Below, piece after piece: positions 5,761-12,428 of a stretch of 13,053 bases of DNA. Position 1 is the first letter of the stretch, and each line of letters starts with the position of its first letter. The notes under the pieces are model-generated. The model saw only the letters and a program-made list of their open reading frames with translations. It was not told where the DNA came from and ran no database searches. The DNA lies in the NCBI GenBank assembly GCA_964459065.1, contig CAYWMN010000092.1:1-13053 (forward strand), read 5' to 3'. The position numbers were made by a program, and so were the translations under genes. The DNA is from JAMCXS01 sp964459065. GTDB lineage: Bacteria > Acidobacteriota > Terriglobia > UBA7540.

Positions 5761-8556
5761 TTACCCCGATCGTTCGCACAACTTTGCGATGGTGCTCCGG
5801 AGGTGTTCCCGGACCGCCACCAGTTCCCGCGGGTCGCGAATTTGCAGATGGATCGCCTGGCCGATGGCGACTCTGGCATCGGCTGCTTCAACGGCCCGGC
5901 CCATTGAAAGGATATGCGCGGTTCCCTGAACGCCCACCGGATAAATCGGCGTGGACGTCTGCGCCGCCGCGTCGAGAGCGTCCAGCCGAAACCGGCTCAG
6001 ACGGGCCGGCGCGGTTGGCGGACCCTCGGAGAGCGCCAGGACCGGGCGCCCCTCGTCGAGGGCGCGGCGAATCCGCTGGCGCAGCGTGCCGCCGGGCGGG
6101 ATCACGGCATCGTCGATGGCCGGCAGCACGATGGGCTTCAGCAGAAAAGCCGCCATGGGAGGCAGCGATTCCAGCGCGCCTCCGTTAACCAGCAGAACCG
6201 GCGCGGGGATCACGGCGGCCAGAACCACGGGATCCAGCACACCCGCGCGGTTAGCCACAAACACCGCCGTCTCCGCCGGTTCGATCGGCCCGCTTGCCGT
6301 TACCGTGACCTTGTGGCCGAGCAGCGCCAAGAGCGCTCGCGATGACAAGCGGACAACGCCTGCCGTGGCCGCGCGGCCGGGAACCAGGCGCGCCAGGATT
6401 CCGCCCAGGGTGGCGGTTCCGAGCAGCAGTCCCTGCGTATATTTCTTGTGGATTCCTCTTCCCAGCCTGGCCATCTCCAGGCCCAGCCAGGCGCCCAGAT
6501 TCTCTTTCCAGAGGCGCAGGAATTGTACCCATGGAGGGCGCTTGTTAATCTCCAGTTGGCCGCGTTCATAAAGCCGCCGCGTTTCGTTGCGCCGGATCTT
6601 GCCGCTGGAGGTCTTGGGAATGCTTTGCGGGGCCACCAGCTCCACTTTATCGGGTGGTGTTCCCACCGCCTGGCCCACGCGTTGAACCACCTCGGCGCTG
6701 ATGCGGTCGTGTTCTTCCCGCGCGGTCGCGCGAGTCTCGGCCACCACCACCAGAAGCTCGGTTCCCTGCGCAGCGTCGCGGGTTCCAAAAGCCGCCACGC
6801 AGCCTCGGCGAACTCCGGGGACTTCCGCCGCGGCAATTTCAATTTCCTGCGGAACCAGGTTGTGGCCCGCCTTGATGATCAGGTCTTTGCCCCGCCCGGT
6901 CACGTGAATTTCGCCACCCGCCCAGTAGCCGAGGTCGCCTGAATCCATCCAGCCGTCTTCGGTGGTGACGGCGGCCGTGGCTTGGGGATTGCGGTGGTAG
7001 CCTGCGGTTTTGGAGGGCCCTCGGAACAGCACCCGGCCCTGGGTCCGCTCGCCGCATTCGCGGCCTTCCGGGTCAACCACTTTGATTTCGTGGCCGGGCA
7101 GAGGCTTGCCGTTGGCCACAAAGCTCAGGATATTTTTGTCGTCGGCGGCAGCGGGAACCGCTTTGCCTTCCGCTTCAAATGGTTCGCGCAGAATCCGGTC
7201 AATCACCGGCCTGCGATTGATGGGCGGGAAAGCCAGCGCCACGGAGGATTCCGCCAGTCCATAGCAGGGCACAAAGCTTTCCGCGTGGAAGCCGTAGGGC
7301 TTGAAGCGTTTTTCAAAGCGCTCGAGCGTAGCGGGCAGCACGGCTTCGCCGGCGTTGATGGCAATTCGCCAGGCGCTCAGGTCCAGGCCTTCGATCGCGC
7401 TATCGGGGATTTTGCGCGCGCAAAGCTCGTAGGAAAAGTTCGGGGCGGGGCACAGCGTTCCTCCCGATTTGTCGAGCGCCCACAGCCACCGTTCCGGCCG
7501 GCTCAGGAAGGCGAGCGGCGACATCACGGTGATCGGCAGGGCGTAATAAACGCTGAACAGCCACGAGCCGATCAGTCCCATGTCATGATAGAGCGGCAGC
7601 CAGCTTACCACGATGTCGGTGGGCTGGACGTTGACGGACCAGCCGATGCCGCGAATGTTGGCCAGCAGGTTCGATTGCGTGAGGACGACGCCTTTGGGGT
7701 CGCCGGTGCTGCCGGAGGTGTACTGGATAAAAGCGGCGTCAGCCGCCTCGATGGCTCCCGGCTGCAGCCGCGCGCCGCTGGCCGCCAGGTCCTCAACCGT
7801 GGTCACGCCCAGCATGCTGGGAAGGTTCAGCCGCAGGAGTTCAGAAACCCGCTTGGCGTCTTCAAAACTGATCAGGTAGCGCACTTCGGCGTTGCGGAGA
7901 ATTCCCACCTGCCGGCGGACGTATTCTTCAATCTTATCGGGACGCGCGGGAGGGTAAATGGGAACGGCAATGCCGCCCGCCAGCATGACGCCGAAGAAGG
8001 CGTAGAAGAACTGCGGGCAGGTGGGCAGCATGATGGCCACGGTCTCGTTGCGGCCGAGCCCTGCGGAAACCAGGCCTGCCGCCACGTTGGAGGCCGTTTC
8101 GAGCAACCGGCCGTAGGAAATGTCTTCGCCGGAGTTGCCTTCCAGCATATGAGCCTGCACGCGGTCAGGGTCAACCTCGGCGTGCTTGCGCAGGACTTCA
8201 AGGAGCGTCAGCGCCGAATCGGGCGCCGGCGGAGCCGTGCGCTCCGGCTGGATGATGCTGTAGCTGGCGGCGGGCGCTTCCTGTTTGCCGCCCAGCATGG
8301 CGCGCACCCATTCGCGCGGCGTATCGGCTTGCTCGGCAATGGTGTCGGGCAGGCGAAGGCCAAAGCGCGCTTCGGAACGGACCAGCAGCTCAACCATTTC
8401 CAGACTGCCCAGGCCGAGGTCGCGCTCGAAGGATGAATCGAGCGTGGCAGAGTCGGCGGCCCGCTGGGAGCCCAGCTCCTTCAGCAGTTCGCGAACGATT
8501 GCGAGCATCTGCTCTTCAAGCTGCTTCGAGTTTGTCTGTTGGTGTGTGGCCGGCAT
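5761..8556 (-). CDS. ACP - fatty acyl-AMP ligase - degenerate PlsC-like fusion
   Basis: This 931-residue protein has three parts. Residues 10-90 form an acyl carrier protein with ERDLGLGSLEMVEL, in which S51 is the predicted phosphopantetheine site. Residues 110-675 are an adenylate-forming ligase with YTSGSTGDPKG (279-289), SWLPLYHDMGLIG (318-330, typical of fatty acyl-AMP ligases), PCYGLAES (430-437), SGDLGY (539-544) and the catalytic lysine K653 in KTSSGKIRR. Residues 690-930 resemble a PlsC/LPLAT acyltransferase, but the H-x4-D motif reads NRAGVLD (R770, D775), so the catalytic His is replaced, and the later EGT motif reads SEGPP (843-847). The ligase probably adenylates a fatty acid and loads the carrier in cis. 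The PlsC part may bind lipid or the membrane rather than catalyse. The start at 8556 follows the reductase stop by one base. The frame is open to 8733, but that part has no conserved content. Confidence 0.9.
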   Translation of the reverse strand: MPATHQQTNSKQLEEQMLAIVRELLKELGSQRAADSATLDSSFERDLGLGSLEMVELLVRSEARFGLRLPDTIAEQADTPREWVRAMLGGKQEAPAASYSIIQPERTAPPAPDSALTLLEVLRKHAEVDPDRVQAHMLEGNSGEDISYGRLLETASNVAAGLVSAGLGRNETVAIMLPTCPQFFYAFFGVMLAGGIAVPIYPPARPDKIEEYVRRQVGILRNAEVRYLISFEDAKRVSELLRLNLPSMLGVTTVEDLAASGARLQPGAIEAADAAFIQYTSGSTGDPKGVVLTQSNLLANIRGIGWSVNVQPTDIVVSWLPLYHDMGLIGSWLFSVYYALPITVMSPLAFLSRPERWLWALDKSGGTLCPAPNFSYELCARKIPDSAIEGLDLSAWRIAINAGEAVLPATLERFEKRFKPYGFHAESFVPCYGLAESSVALAFPPINRRPVIDRILREPFEAEGKAVPAAADDKNILSFVANGKPLPGHEIKVVDPEGRECGERTQGRVLFRGPSKTAGYHRNPQATAAVTTEDGWMDSGDLGYWAGGEIHVTGRGKDLIIKAGHNLVPQEIEIAAAEVPGVRRGCVAAFGTRDAAQGTELLVVVAETRATAREEHDRISAEVVQRVGQAVGTPPDKVELVAPQSIPKTSSGKIRRNETRRLYERGQLEINKRPPWVQFLRLWKENLGAWLGLEMARLGRGIHKKYTQGLLLGTATLGGILARLVPGRAATAGVVRLSSRALLALLGHKVTVTASGPIEPAETAVFVANRAGVLDPVVLAAVIPAPVLLVNGGALESLPPMAAFLLKPIVLPAIDDAVIPPGGTLRQRIRRALDEGRPVLALSEGPPTAPARLSRFRLDALDAAAQTSTPIYPVGVQGTAHILSMGRAVEAADARVAIGQAIHLQIRDPRELVAVREHLRSTIAKLCERSG

Positions 8557-8557
8557 C

Positions 8558-10120
8558 TTAAATCTTAAAAGCCCACTCCTTGACGGCATCGGGCTGAATC
8601 CATCTTTCAATGCCCTTGATTTGGTGATGAATCCAGTACTGCTCCCAGTCAATCCGCTCCGGATCCCAGGGCAGCAAGTCCCGGTCGCGCGCGGAAAGCA
8701 TGCCGTAGGCCCGGCGAATGTTTTCTGACTCAAAGATATAACGGTTCTGAAGGATAAAGGGCAGATACTGGTCGAGCGTCTGCTCGCGAAACCTTGCCTG
8801 CAGTCCCAGCGTGCGCAAGGCGCTCTGCCAGCCAGCCAGCGACTTCCTGCCGGGCATTCGGGTGTTTTTGACGGCGTTGTGCATCCGGTCGATAATCGCC
8901 TGCGCCCTTTCGATTCGCTTCTTGAACTTTACCCGCCGCGCACGGGCTTCTTCCAGGGAAACAAAGCGGGCGCGGCCGCGGGAAATTCGCAACGCGCCGG
9001 CACCGTTCTTTTTCTGCTTGCGGGCTTCCTCCCGTAGCAGATGAACCAGCGGGCCCAGCCGGATGGGATTTGTGTCGGCCGTCGCCAGCTGATAGACCGG
9101 CTCGCGATGGCCTGCCAGAAGCAAGCCTCCCGCTGCCAGAACGGCCGCCGCAATCAAATCGACGGGAACCACCTCCAGCGCCGTATCACGCCGCACCGGC
9201 CAGTGTTTCAACCCGCCGAGCGCCATCAGCACCAGCGGGGCAGCGGTCCGGCCTCCTTCAATCCAGCCGGGGAAAGGGAAGCGCAGGGCGCTTTCCACAA
9301 TGGCGGGCCGCACGATGCTCCAGTCGAGATCCTGCTCGGCGGCGATGATCTGTTCGCCCAAGCTTTTCGAATAGGTGTAGGTGTTGACCCATCCCCAGTG
9401 TTCGGCCCGGCGTTTGCCGAGCGCCACCAGTTTTTGCGCCACTTCGCGGGAGCGCGACGGTGCGCCGTTGTTGGAACCTGCGTTTGCCGGTTCGGTGATC
9501 AGGCGAATCTGTTCCCGGCAGTAGGCCAACTCTTGCGCGGCGTCAAACGAGCGGTCGTCCGGGCCTTTGCGATGCGGATAGAAGCCCAGGATGGGCTCCG
9601 TTTCCTCAATCAACCCGTCCGCTTCGCCCGAAACAAAGCAGGTGGAAATGTGCAGCAGCTTTGCGCCTGCGCGCTTGGCCAGCGCCACAATGTTTTCCAC
9701 GCCGTCGCAGTTGGATTGGAGCGACTCATCAACCGGAGGGAAAAAGTCCACGCGGCCCGCGCAATGGATGATGAGGCGGACGCGGCTGGCTAGCTGCTCC
9801 TGCGCGGCAGGCTCCAGCCCGCAGCCGGGGCGGCTGACGTCGCCCGGCCACACGGTTACCTTATCGCGAATCCCTTGCTCGCCCCGCTCGGCCACCAGCG
9901 CCGCCAGCACGGGCGATTGCAGGATTTCCGCCTCAAAGCGCTGCTGGGCGGAAAGGTCGCGCGCACCCCGCAAAAGCAGGTGGAGATGTTTCATCTGAGG
10001 ATAACGGTCCAGCGCCAGCGCCAGAATGACTTTGCCGAGAAAACCGTTGCCTCCGGTCAGGAGGATTTCGTTTTCCCGAAACGCTTCACCGACATCCGTC
10101 AAATGCGACTGTTTAACCAT
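8558..10120 (-). CDS. fatty acyl reductase-like protein (NAD_binding_4 + sterile domain)
   Basis: This 520-residue protein resembles fatty acyl-CoA/ACP reductases of the male-sterility family, which reduce an acyl thioester to an aldehyde or alcohol with NADPH. It has LLTGGNGFLGK (20-30) for nucleotide binding, HCAGRVDF (119-126), HISTCFVSG (157-165), the catalytic Y248/K252 in YTYSK, and SIVRPAIVES (268-277). The C-terminal 110 residues (FESENIRRAYG at 463-473, then IDWEQY at 490-495) fit the FAR C-terminal 'sterile' domain. The stretch 365-425 is very basic (RGRARF, KFKKR) and may contact membrane. It is the first gene of the operon, and the carrier-ligase fusion follows one base after its stop, suggesting that the loaded carrier is its substrate. 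No Shine-Dalgarno stands directly before the ATG; AAAGGAG lies 31 nt upstream, separated by a hairpin. Confidence 0.87.
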   Translation of the reverse strand: MVKQSHLTDVGEAFRENEILLTGGNGFLGKVILALALDRYPQMKHLHLLLRGARDLSAQQRFEAEILQSPVLAALVAERGEQGIRDKVTVWPGDVSRPGCGLEPAAQEQLASRVRLIIHCAGRVDFFPPVDESLQSNCDGVENIVALAKRAGAKLLHISTCFVSGEADGLIEETEPILGFYPHRKGPDDRSFDAAQELAYCREQIRLITEPANAGSNNGAPSRSREVAQKLVALGKRRAEHWGWVNTYTYSKSLGEQIIAAEQDLDWSIVRPAIVESALRFPFPGWIEGGRTAAPLVLMALGGLKHWPVRRDTALEVVPVDLIAAAVLAAGGLLLAGHREPVYQLATADTNPIRLGPLVHLLREEARKQKKNGAGALRISRGRARFVSLEEARARRVKFKKRIERAQAIIDRMHNAVKNTRMPGRKSLAGWQSALRTLGLQARFREQTLDQYLPFILQNRYIFESENIRRAYGMLSARDRDLLPWDPERIDWEQYWIHHQIKGIERWIQPDAVKEWAFKI

Positions 10121-10124
10121 TGGC

Positions 10125-10152
10125 AGCCAGGCGTTTAACCCGCCCTCAGGCT
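10125..10152 (-). promoter_or_regulatory. leader hairpin between a Shine-Dalgarno and the reductase start
   Basis: On the minus strand AAAGGAG (10158-10152) is followed by a foldable hairpin. The outer stem is AGCC/GGCT (10152-10149 with 10128-10125) and the inner stem GGCG/CGCC (10144-10141 with 10133-10130). The ATG comes four bases after the hairpin. If the hairpin forms, AAAGG would be brought to a normal distance from the start codon. This is seen only as base complementarity; use by the ribosome is inference. Confidence 0.3.
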
Positions 10153-10222
10153 CCTTTTACCCACCTTCCAGAATGTACACCAAGGCTGCTGTGTGAGGAT
10201 GTTCATTTTCAGGTTGGGGTCT

Positions 10223-10240
10223 GAACCGGACACCCGGTTC
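10223..10240 (-). promoter_or_regulatory. 7-bp hairpin in the operon leader
   Basis: The transcript would contain GAACCGG and CCGGTTC, exactly complementary, around a GUGU loop, about 15 nt after the predicted transcription start. It could stabilise the 5' end or be an operator palindrome. A 28-codon open frame (10243-10157) starts just before it without a Shine-Dalgarno and is not called a gene. Confidence 0.3.
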
Positions 10241-10261
10241 CATCGCCAGCCGAGGGATTTT

Positions 10262-10290
10262 ATGTTATCGGCCGCTCAAAGTGGTGTCAA
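10262..10290 (-). promoter_or_regulatory. sigma70-type promoter of the lipid operon
   Basis: On the minus strand a perfect -35 TTGACA (10290-10285) is followed after exactly 17 bases by a -10 TAACAT (10267-10262, four of six consensus positions). Transcription would start near 10255 and leave a leader of about 135 nt before the reductase ATG at 10120. No other comparable promoter was found upstream of the operon genes. Confidence 0.6.
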
Positions 10291-10429
10291 GGCTCGGCCT
10301 TTTCCTCCTCCTGGCAGGCGAGGGTTGGAGTTCGAAGCGGCGCCGTGCCGTGGAACCCGAAGTTCCGTGTTCCTGCGCGCTTTTTGCGGAGCGAGCCAGG
10401 GTACCATGTCACCGGGCACTTTAGTCCCA

Positions 10430-10457
10430 TTGACGAATTGCCGGTTCATGCTAGTGT
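10430..10457 (+). promoter_or_regulatory. possible promoter of the zinc-ribbon gene
   Basis: TTGACG (10430-10435) is followed after 16 bases by TAGTGT (10452-10457), preceded by TGC as in an extended -10 element. The -10 itself matches only three of six positions. The position, 57 bases before the ATG at 10514, is suitable. Confidence 0.35.
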
Positions 10458-10513
10458 TGAATAGTAATTTTGGGCGGCCCGAATTCAATCACCCGTGGGG
10501 AGGGGTGGCGGCC

Positions 10514-10777
10514 ATGATAGCTCAAAACGTGCAAGCAACCTCCGCGATGCTTGCCTGCTCTGTCTGCGGCAAGACGACTCCTTTCCGACTTCCTGGCGTT
10601 ACCAAAAGAACCCGCTACACGTGCCCGCAGTGCTGCAACCGCATCGCGAAGGAGCGCGGAGATTTCACTTTTGAAGATGTTCCTTCGCTGCTGGATTCCG
10701 ACCCAGACGTCCGCCGGGCCGAGCGCCTGTATGACGGGTCCGGTGACTCGGGCAACGACGTGGACGACTTTGCCTGA
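10514..10777 (+). CDS. small zinc-ribbon protein
   Basis: This 87-residue protein has four cysteines arranged C15-x2-C18 and C37-x2-C40 (C41 adjacent), the pattern of a zinc ribbon; the two pairs are separated by a basic strand. The C-terminal half is acidic (EDVPSLLDSDPD, then SGNDVDDF). The start at 10514 is chosen because GGGGAGG lies ten bases before it and the Cys pairs follow within 15 residues; the open frame runs further upstream without conserved content. The function is unknown. Zinc ribbons of this size act in nucleic-acid or protein binding or in metal handling. It is divergent from the lipid operon and probably independent of it. Confidence 0.6.
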   Translation: MIAQNVQATSAMLACSVCGKTTPFRLPGVTKRTRYTCPQCCNRIAKERGDFTFEDVPSLLDSDPDVRRAERLYDGSGDSGNDVDDFA

Positions 10778-10821
10778 GTGGGGCGCGAAGGCGAACTGGA
10801 GCGGGGTGGGCCAAGCGCGTC

Positions 10822-10856
10822 CAGGCTGCGTTGGGTGATCCCCGCTTGGCAGCCTG
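10822..10856. repeat. 8-bp inverted repeat between small genes
   Basis: CAGGCTGC (10822-10829) and GCAGCCTG (10849-10856) are exact complements around a 19-base loop. An alternative stem CCCCGC/GCGGGG (10840-10845 with 10863-10868) would exclude it. No U-run follows, so it is not a classical terminator. Two competing stems between two genes could be attenuator-like or chance in GC-rich DNA. Confidence 0.3.
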
Positions 10857-10908
10857 AGGCTCGCGGGGCCCGTACGCTGGCCGCCGATGGGAAGTCCTGA
10901 GCGGGTGG

Positions 10909-10915
10909 AAGGAGG
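10909..10915 (+). promoter_or_regulatory. strong Shine-Dalgarno of the 62-residue ORF
   Basis: AAGGAGG lies six bases before the ATG at 10922. This is close to a full anti-16S match and is the main reason to accept the short gene as real. Confidence 0.65.
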
Positions 10916-10921
10916 CTGGTC

Positions 10922-11110
10922 ATGGATGGTGAATATCGAGTTGTCATCCAGGTTCCGGGAAAGCGCCGGCCGGCCGCGCGCCGGATCACCTATCAAGTCA
11001 CTCGCTTGCGGCCCGGGGTGCATCAATGGTTTCTGGTCTCGGATGAAGAGCAGCCCAAGACTTCAGGCTCTTCCCCGGCCAAGCGCCTCCAACCCGGAGC
11101 ACGCAAATAG
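10922..11110 (+). CDS. small basic protein of unknown function
   Basis: This 62-residue protein starts MDGEYRVVIQVPGKRR and contains many Arg/Lys residues, with a predicted beta-like N-terminal half (YRVVIQV, RITYQVTRL, HQWFLVS) and a Ser/Pro/Lys tail. It has no cysteines, signal peptide or membrane segment. The excellent Shine-Dalgarno and clean stop support it. It lies 144 nt after the zinc-ribbon gene and 141 nt before the exported-protein gene on the same strand. I recognise no family. Confidence 0.6.
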   Translation: MDGEYRVVIQVPGKRRPAARRITYQVTRLRPGVHQWFLVSDEEQPKTSGSSPAKRLQPGARK

Positions 11111-11240
11111 CGCCGGCTCCGCGCCGGTCTTGCCCATCGTTAGTTACTCTTCCATCCCATCCCTGTGGCATTTTTTCTATGGATAACCAGACCCGAGGGT
11201 TTGCTTGGTTCGGGCTTGAAAGGGTGCTAAGCTTCATTTG

Positions 11241-11246
11241 AGGAGG
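11241..11246 (+). promoter_or_regulatory. Shine-Dalgarno of the exported Gly-rich protein
   Basis: AGGAGG ends five bases before the ATG at 11252. It fixes the start, and the translated product then opens directly with a signal peptide. Confidence 0.65.
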
Positions 11247-11251
11247 AGCGT

Positions 11252-12175
11252 ATGCGCAAGCTGCATATCGTTTTCTTGTCGTTAGCGGTGGCCCTTTTGG
11301 TCGTTGGAACCGATGCTTTCGCCCAGAGGCACGGCGGCTTCCACAGCGGAGGAGGGTTTCACGGTGGCGGAGGCTTCCATGGTGGATTCGGCGGCGGCCG
11401 CTGGCATGGTGGTGGAAATTACCATGGCGGTTTCCGAGGCGGCCACGGTGGCTGGTATGGGCGCGGCTACGGTGGCTGGGGTCACGCAAGAGATTACGGC
11501 TACCGAGGCGGCTGGGGTTATGGTTTCGGGCTGGGATGGGGATCCTGGGCCGGATGGTATGGCGGTCCTTATTGGGGCTACGGCTATTACGGAGCGCTTG
11601 GTTACCCCTACTATTCCTATTACCCGTACTACCCCTACTATCCTTACTACGCGAGCTACGCAGGCTACCCCTACGGCGGGTGCAATTGTTATGCGCCTGC
11701 GTACGGGTACGGTCGCGTTTATATTACGTCCAACCTTTTGTCAGACCCTCCGGCGTCATCCTCGCAGGGGAGTGTTACCCCTACCGCTTCAAGCTCCGGC
11801 GTTGCGGATGGCCAGTGGCACTACTTCGGTTCCCAGTCTGCTCCTGTGATGCGCGCTGCCCGGTCTCAAAAGGCTCCGCGCATGCAGCCGAGCCAACCGG
11901 CGCGTGTTTCCGGCGCCCAAATCGCCGATGGCCGGTGGCATTCCTTCGGCTCCCACGCGGCTCCGGTGATCCGTGTTTCTTCGGCTCAAGCTGCGCGGCG
12001 TTTTGGGGGCAACGGGCCGGCGGGAACCTCCCGTGCAGCCGTTCAGGACGTTCAGTGGCGCCGCTTCGGTCGAGGGGCCGCTCCGGTGGTGCGAGTTTCT
12101 GCGCACCAGGCGTTGCAAAATCAGACGAGCGAGTCGGCTGAAAGCTACACGGCTGCTCTGGTGGAAAGGCCCTGA
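11252..12175 (+). CDS. exported Gly/His/Tyr-rich protein with C-terminal 40-residue repeats
   Basis: This 307-residue protein begins with a signal peptide (1-24, MRK followed by a hydrophobic core, likely cut after DAFA). Residues 25-115 are Gly/His/Trp-rich (GGFHGG, GGWYGRG). Residues 105-140 are Tyr/Pro-rich (YPYY repeats) and contain the only Cys pair in CNC (144-146). The C-terminal third carries three copies of a motif D-x-x-W-x-x-F-G-x-x-x-A-P-V-x-R, starting at residues 184, 224 and 264 and so spaced by exactly 40. No catalytic domain is visible. Such proteins are usually cell-surface or matrix components, and the His and Tyr clusters could bind metals; both are inference. The gene stands alone with its own Shine-Dalgarno. 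Confidence 0.8.
   Translation: MRKLHIVFLSLAVALLVVGTDAFAQRHGGFHSGGGFHGGGGFHGGFGGGRWHGGGNYHGGFRGGHGGWYGRGYGGWGHARDYGYRGGWGYGFGLGWGSWAGWYGGPYWGYGYYGALGYPYYSYYPYYPYYPYYASYAGYPYGGCNCYAPAYGYGRVYITSNLLSDPPASSSQGSVTPTASSSGVADGQWHYFGSQSAPVMRAARSQKAPRMQPSQPARVSGAQIADGRWHSFGSHAAPVIRVSSAQAARRFGGNGPAGTSRAAVQDVQWRRFGRGAAPVVRVSAHQALQNQTSESAESYTAALVERP
11801..12100 (+). repeat. three intragenic repeats with 120-bp period
   Basis: Units start at 11801, 11921 and 12041 (motif part about 60 bp each) and encode DGQWHYFG, DGRWHSFG and DVQWRRFG, each followed by APV-x-R eight to ten residues later. The constant 120-bp step points to tandem duplication of a 40-codon unit, with the third copy the most diverged. Confidence 0.75.
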
Positions 12176-12324
12176 TCCGGCAATCCGGTCCAGTGTTTTG
12201 ACCTCCGCCCGAGCGCTGGCGTCATAAACCTTCCCCACCGGCGTACTGTCATAAGGCGGATCGTCGGCGCCGCAGATGTCTGCACCCAGTCACCGCCAAT
12301 CAGCACGGGGAATTCATCTTTCTT
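12176..12324 (-). pseudogene. aldehyde dehydrogenase N-terminal remnant, frameshifted
   Basis: On the minus strand, 12324-12268 reads KKDEFPVLIGGDWVQTSAA. After skipping two bases, 12265-12176 continues in another frame as DDPPYDSTPVGKVYDASARAEV and further residues. Joined, this matches the start of aldehyde dehydrogenases, where a first strand with IGG-x-W is followed by a P-Y-D-G-x-x-V-G-x-V segment and an AS-x-x-x-V helix. About 48 residues of a normal 480 or so survive, and the match ends exactly at the stop of the exported-protein gene. It cannot encode a working enzyme. The family call is by eye from a short stretch. Confidence 0.5.
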
Positions 12325-12428
12325 CGGGGCTGTTTTCCATGAGCGATTTCTTCTTTGTGCCAGGGGCGCGCGGCTGCCGGCCGGAAGCCAATGGGTCATC
12401 GCCGGTCCGCCGTGAGAGCCTGGGCAGT
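12325..12428. other. short gap without a recognisable gene
   Basis: This lies between the dehydrogenase remnant and the DUF1569 stop. No hairpin with a U-run and no supported open frame is seen. Confidence 0.5.

Larger units (their letters stand above)
10121..10513. other. 393-bp divergent intergenic region
   Basis: This separates the minus-strand lipid operon from the plus-strand small-protein genes. It contains promoters for both directions and the leader hairpins described separately, plus a short inverted repeat GGAAC/GTTCC at about 10352-10366. A plus-strand frame is open from 10193 into the zinc-ribbon gene, but it crosses both promoters and has no conserved content, so I treat this part as non-coding. 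Confidence 0.6.

Noticed and set aside
6982..8436. Plus-strand open frame of 484 codons opposite the ligase fusion.
   Set aside because: It is antisense to strongly conserved ligase motifs and has no domain signature of its own.
10193..10513. Upstream extension of the zinc-ribbon frame from a GTG.
   Set aside because: It overlaps promoters for both strands and has no conserved content; the ATG at 10514 has a Shine-Dalgarno.
11205..11233. TTGGTT - 17 - TAAGCT as a promoter of the exported-protein gene.
   Set aside because: Only three of six bases match in each box, and transcription would start on top of the Shine-Dalgarno.
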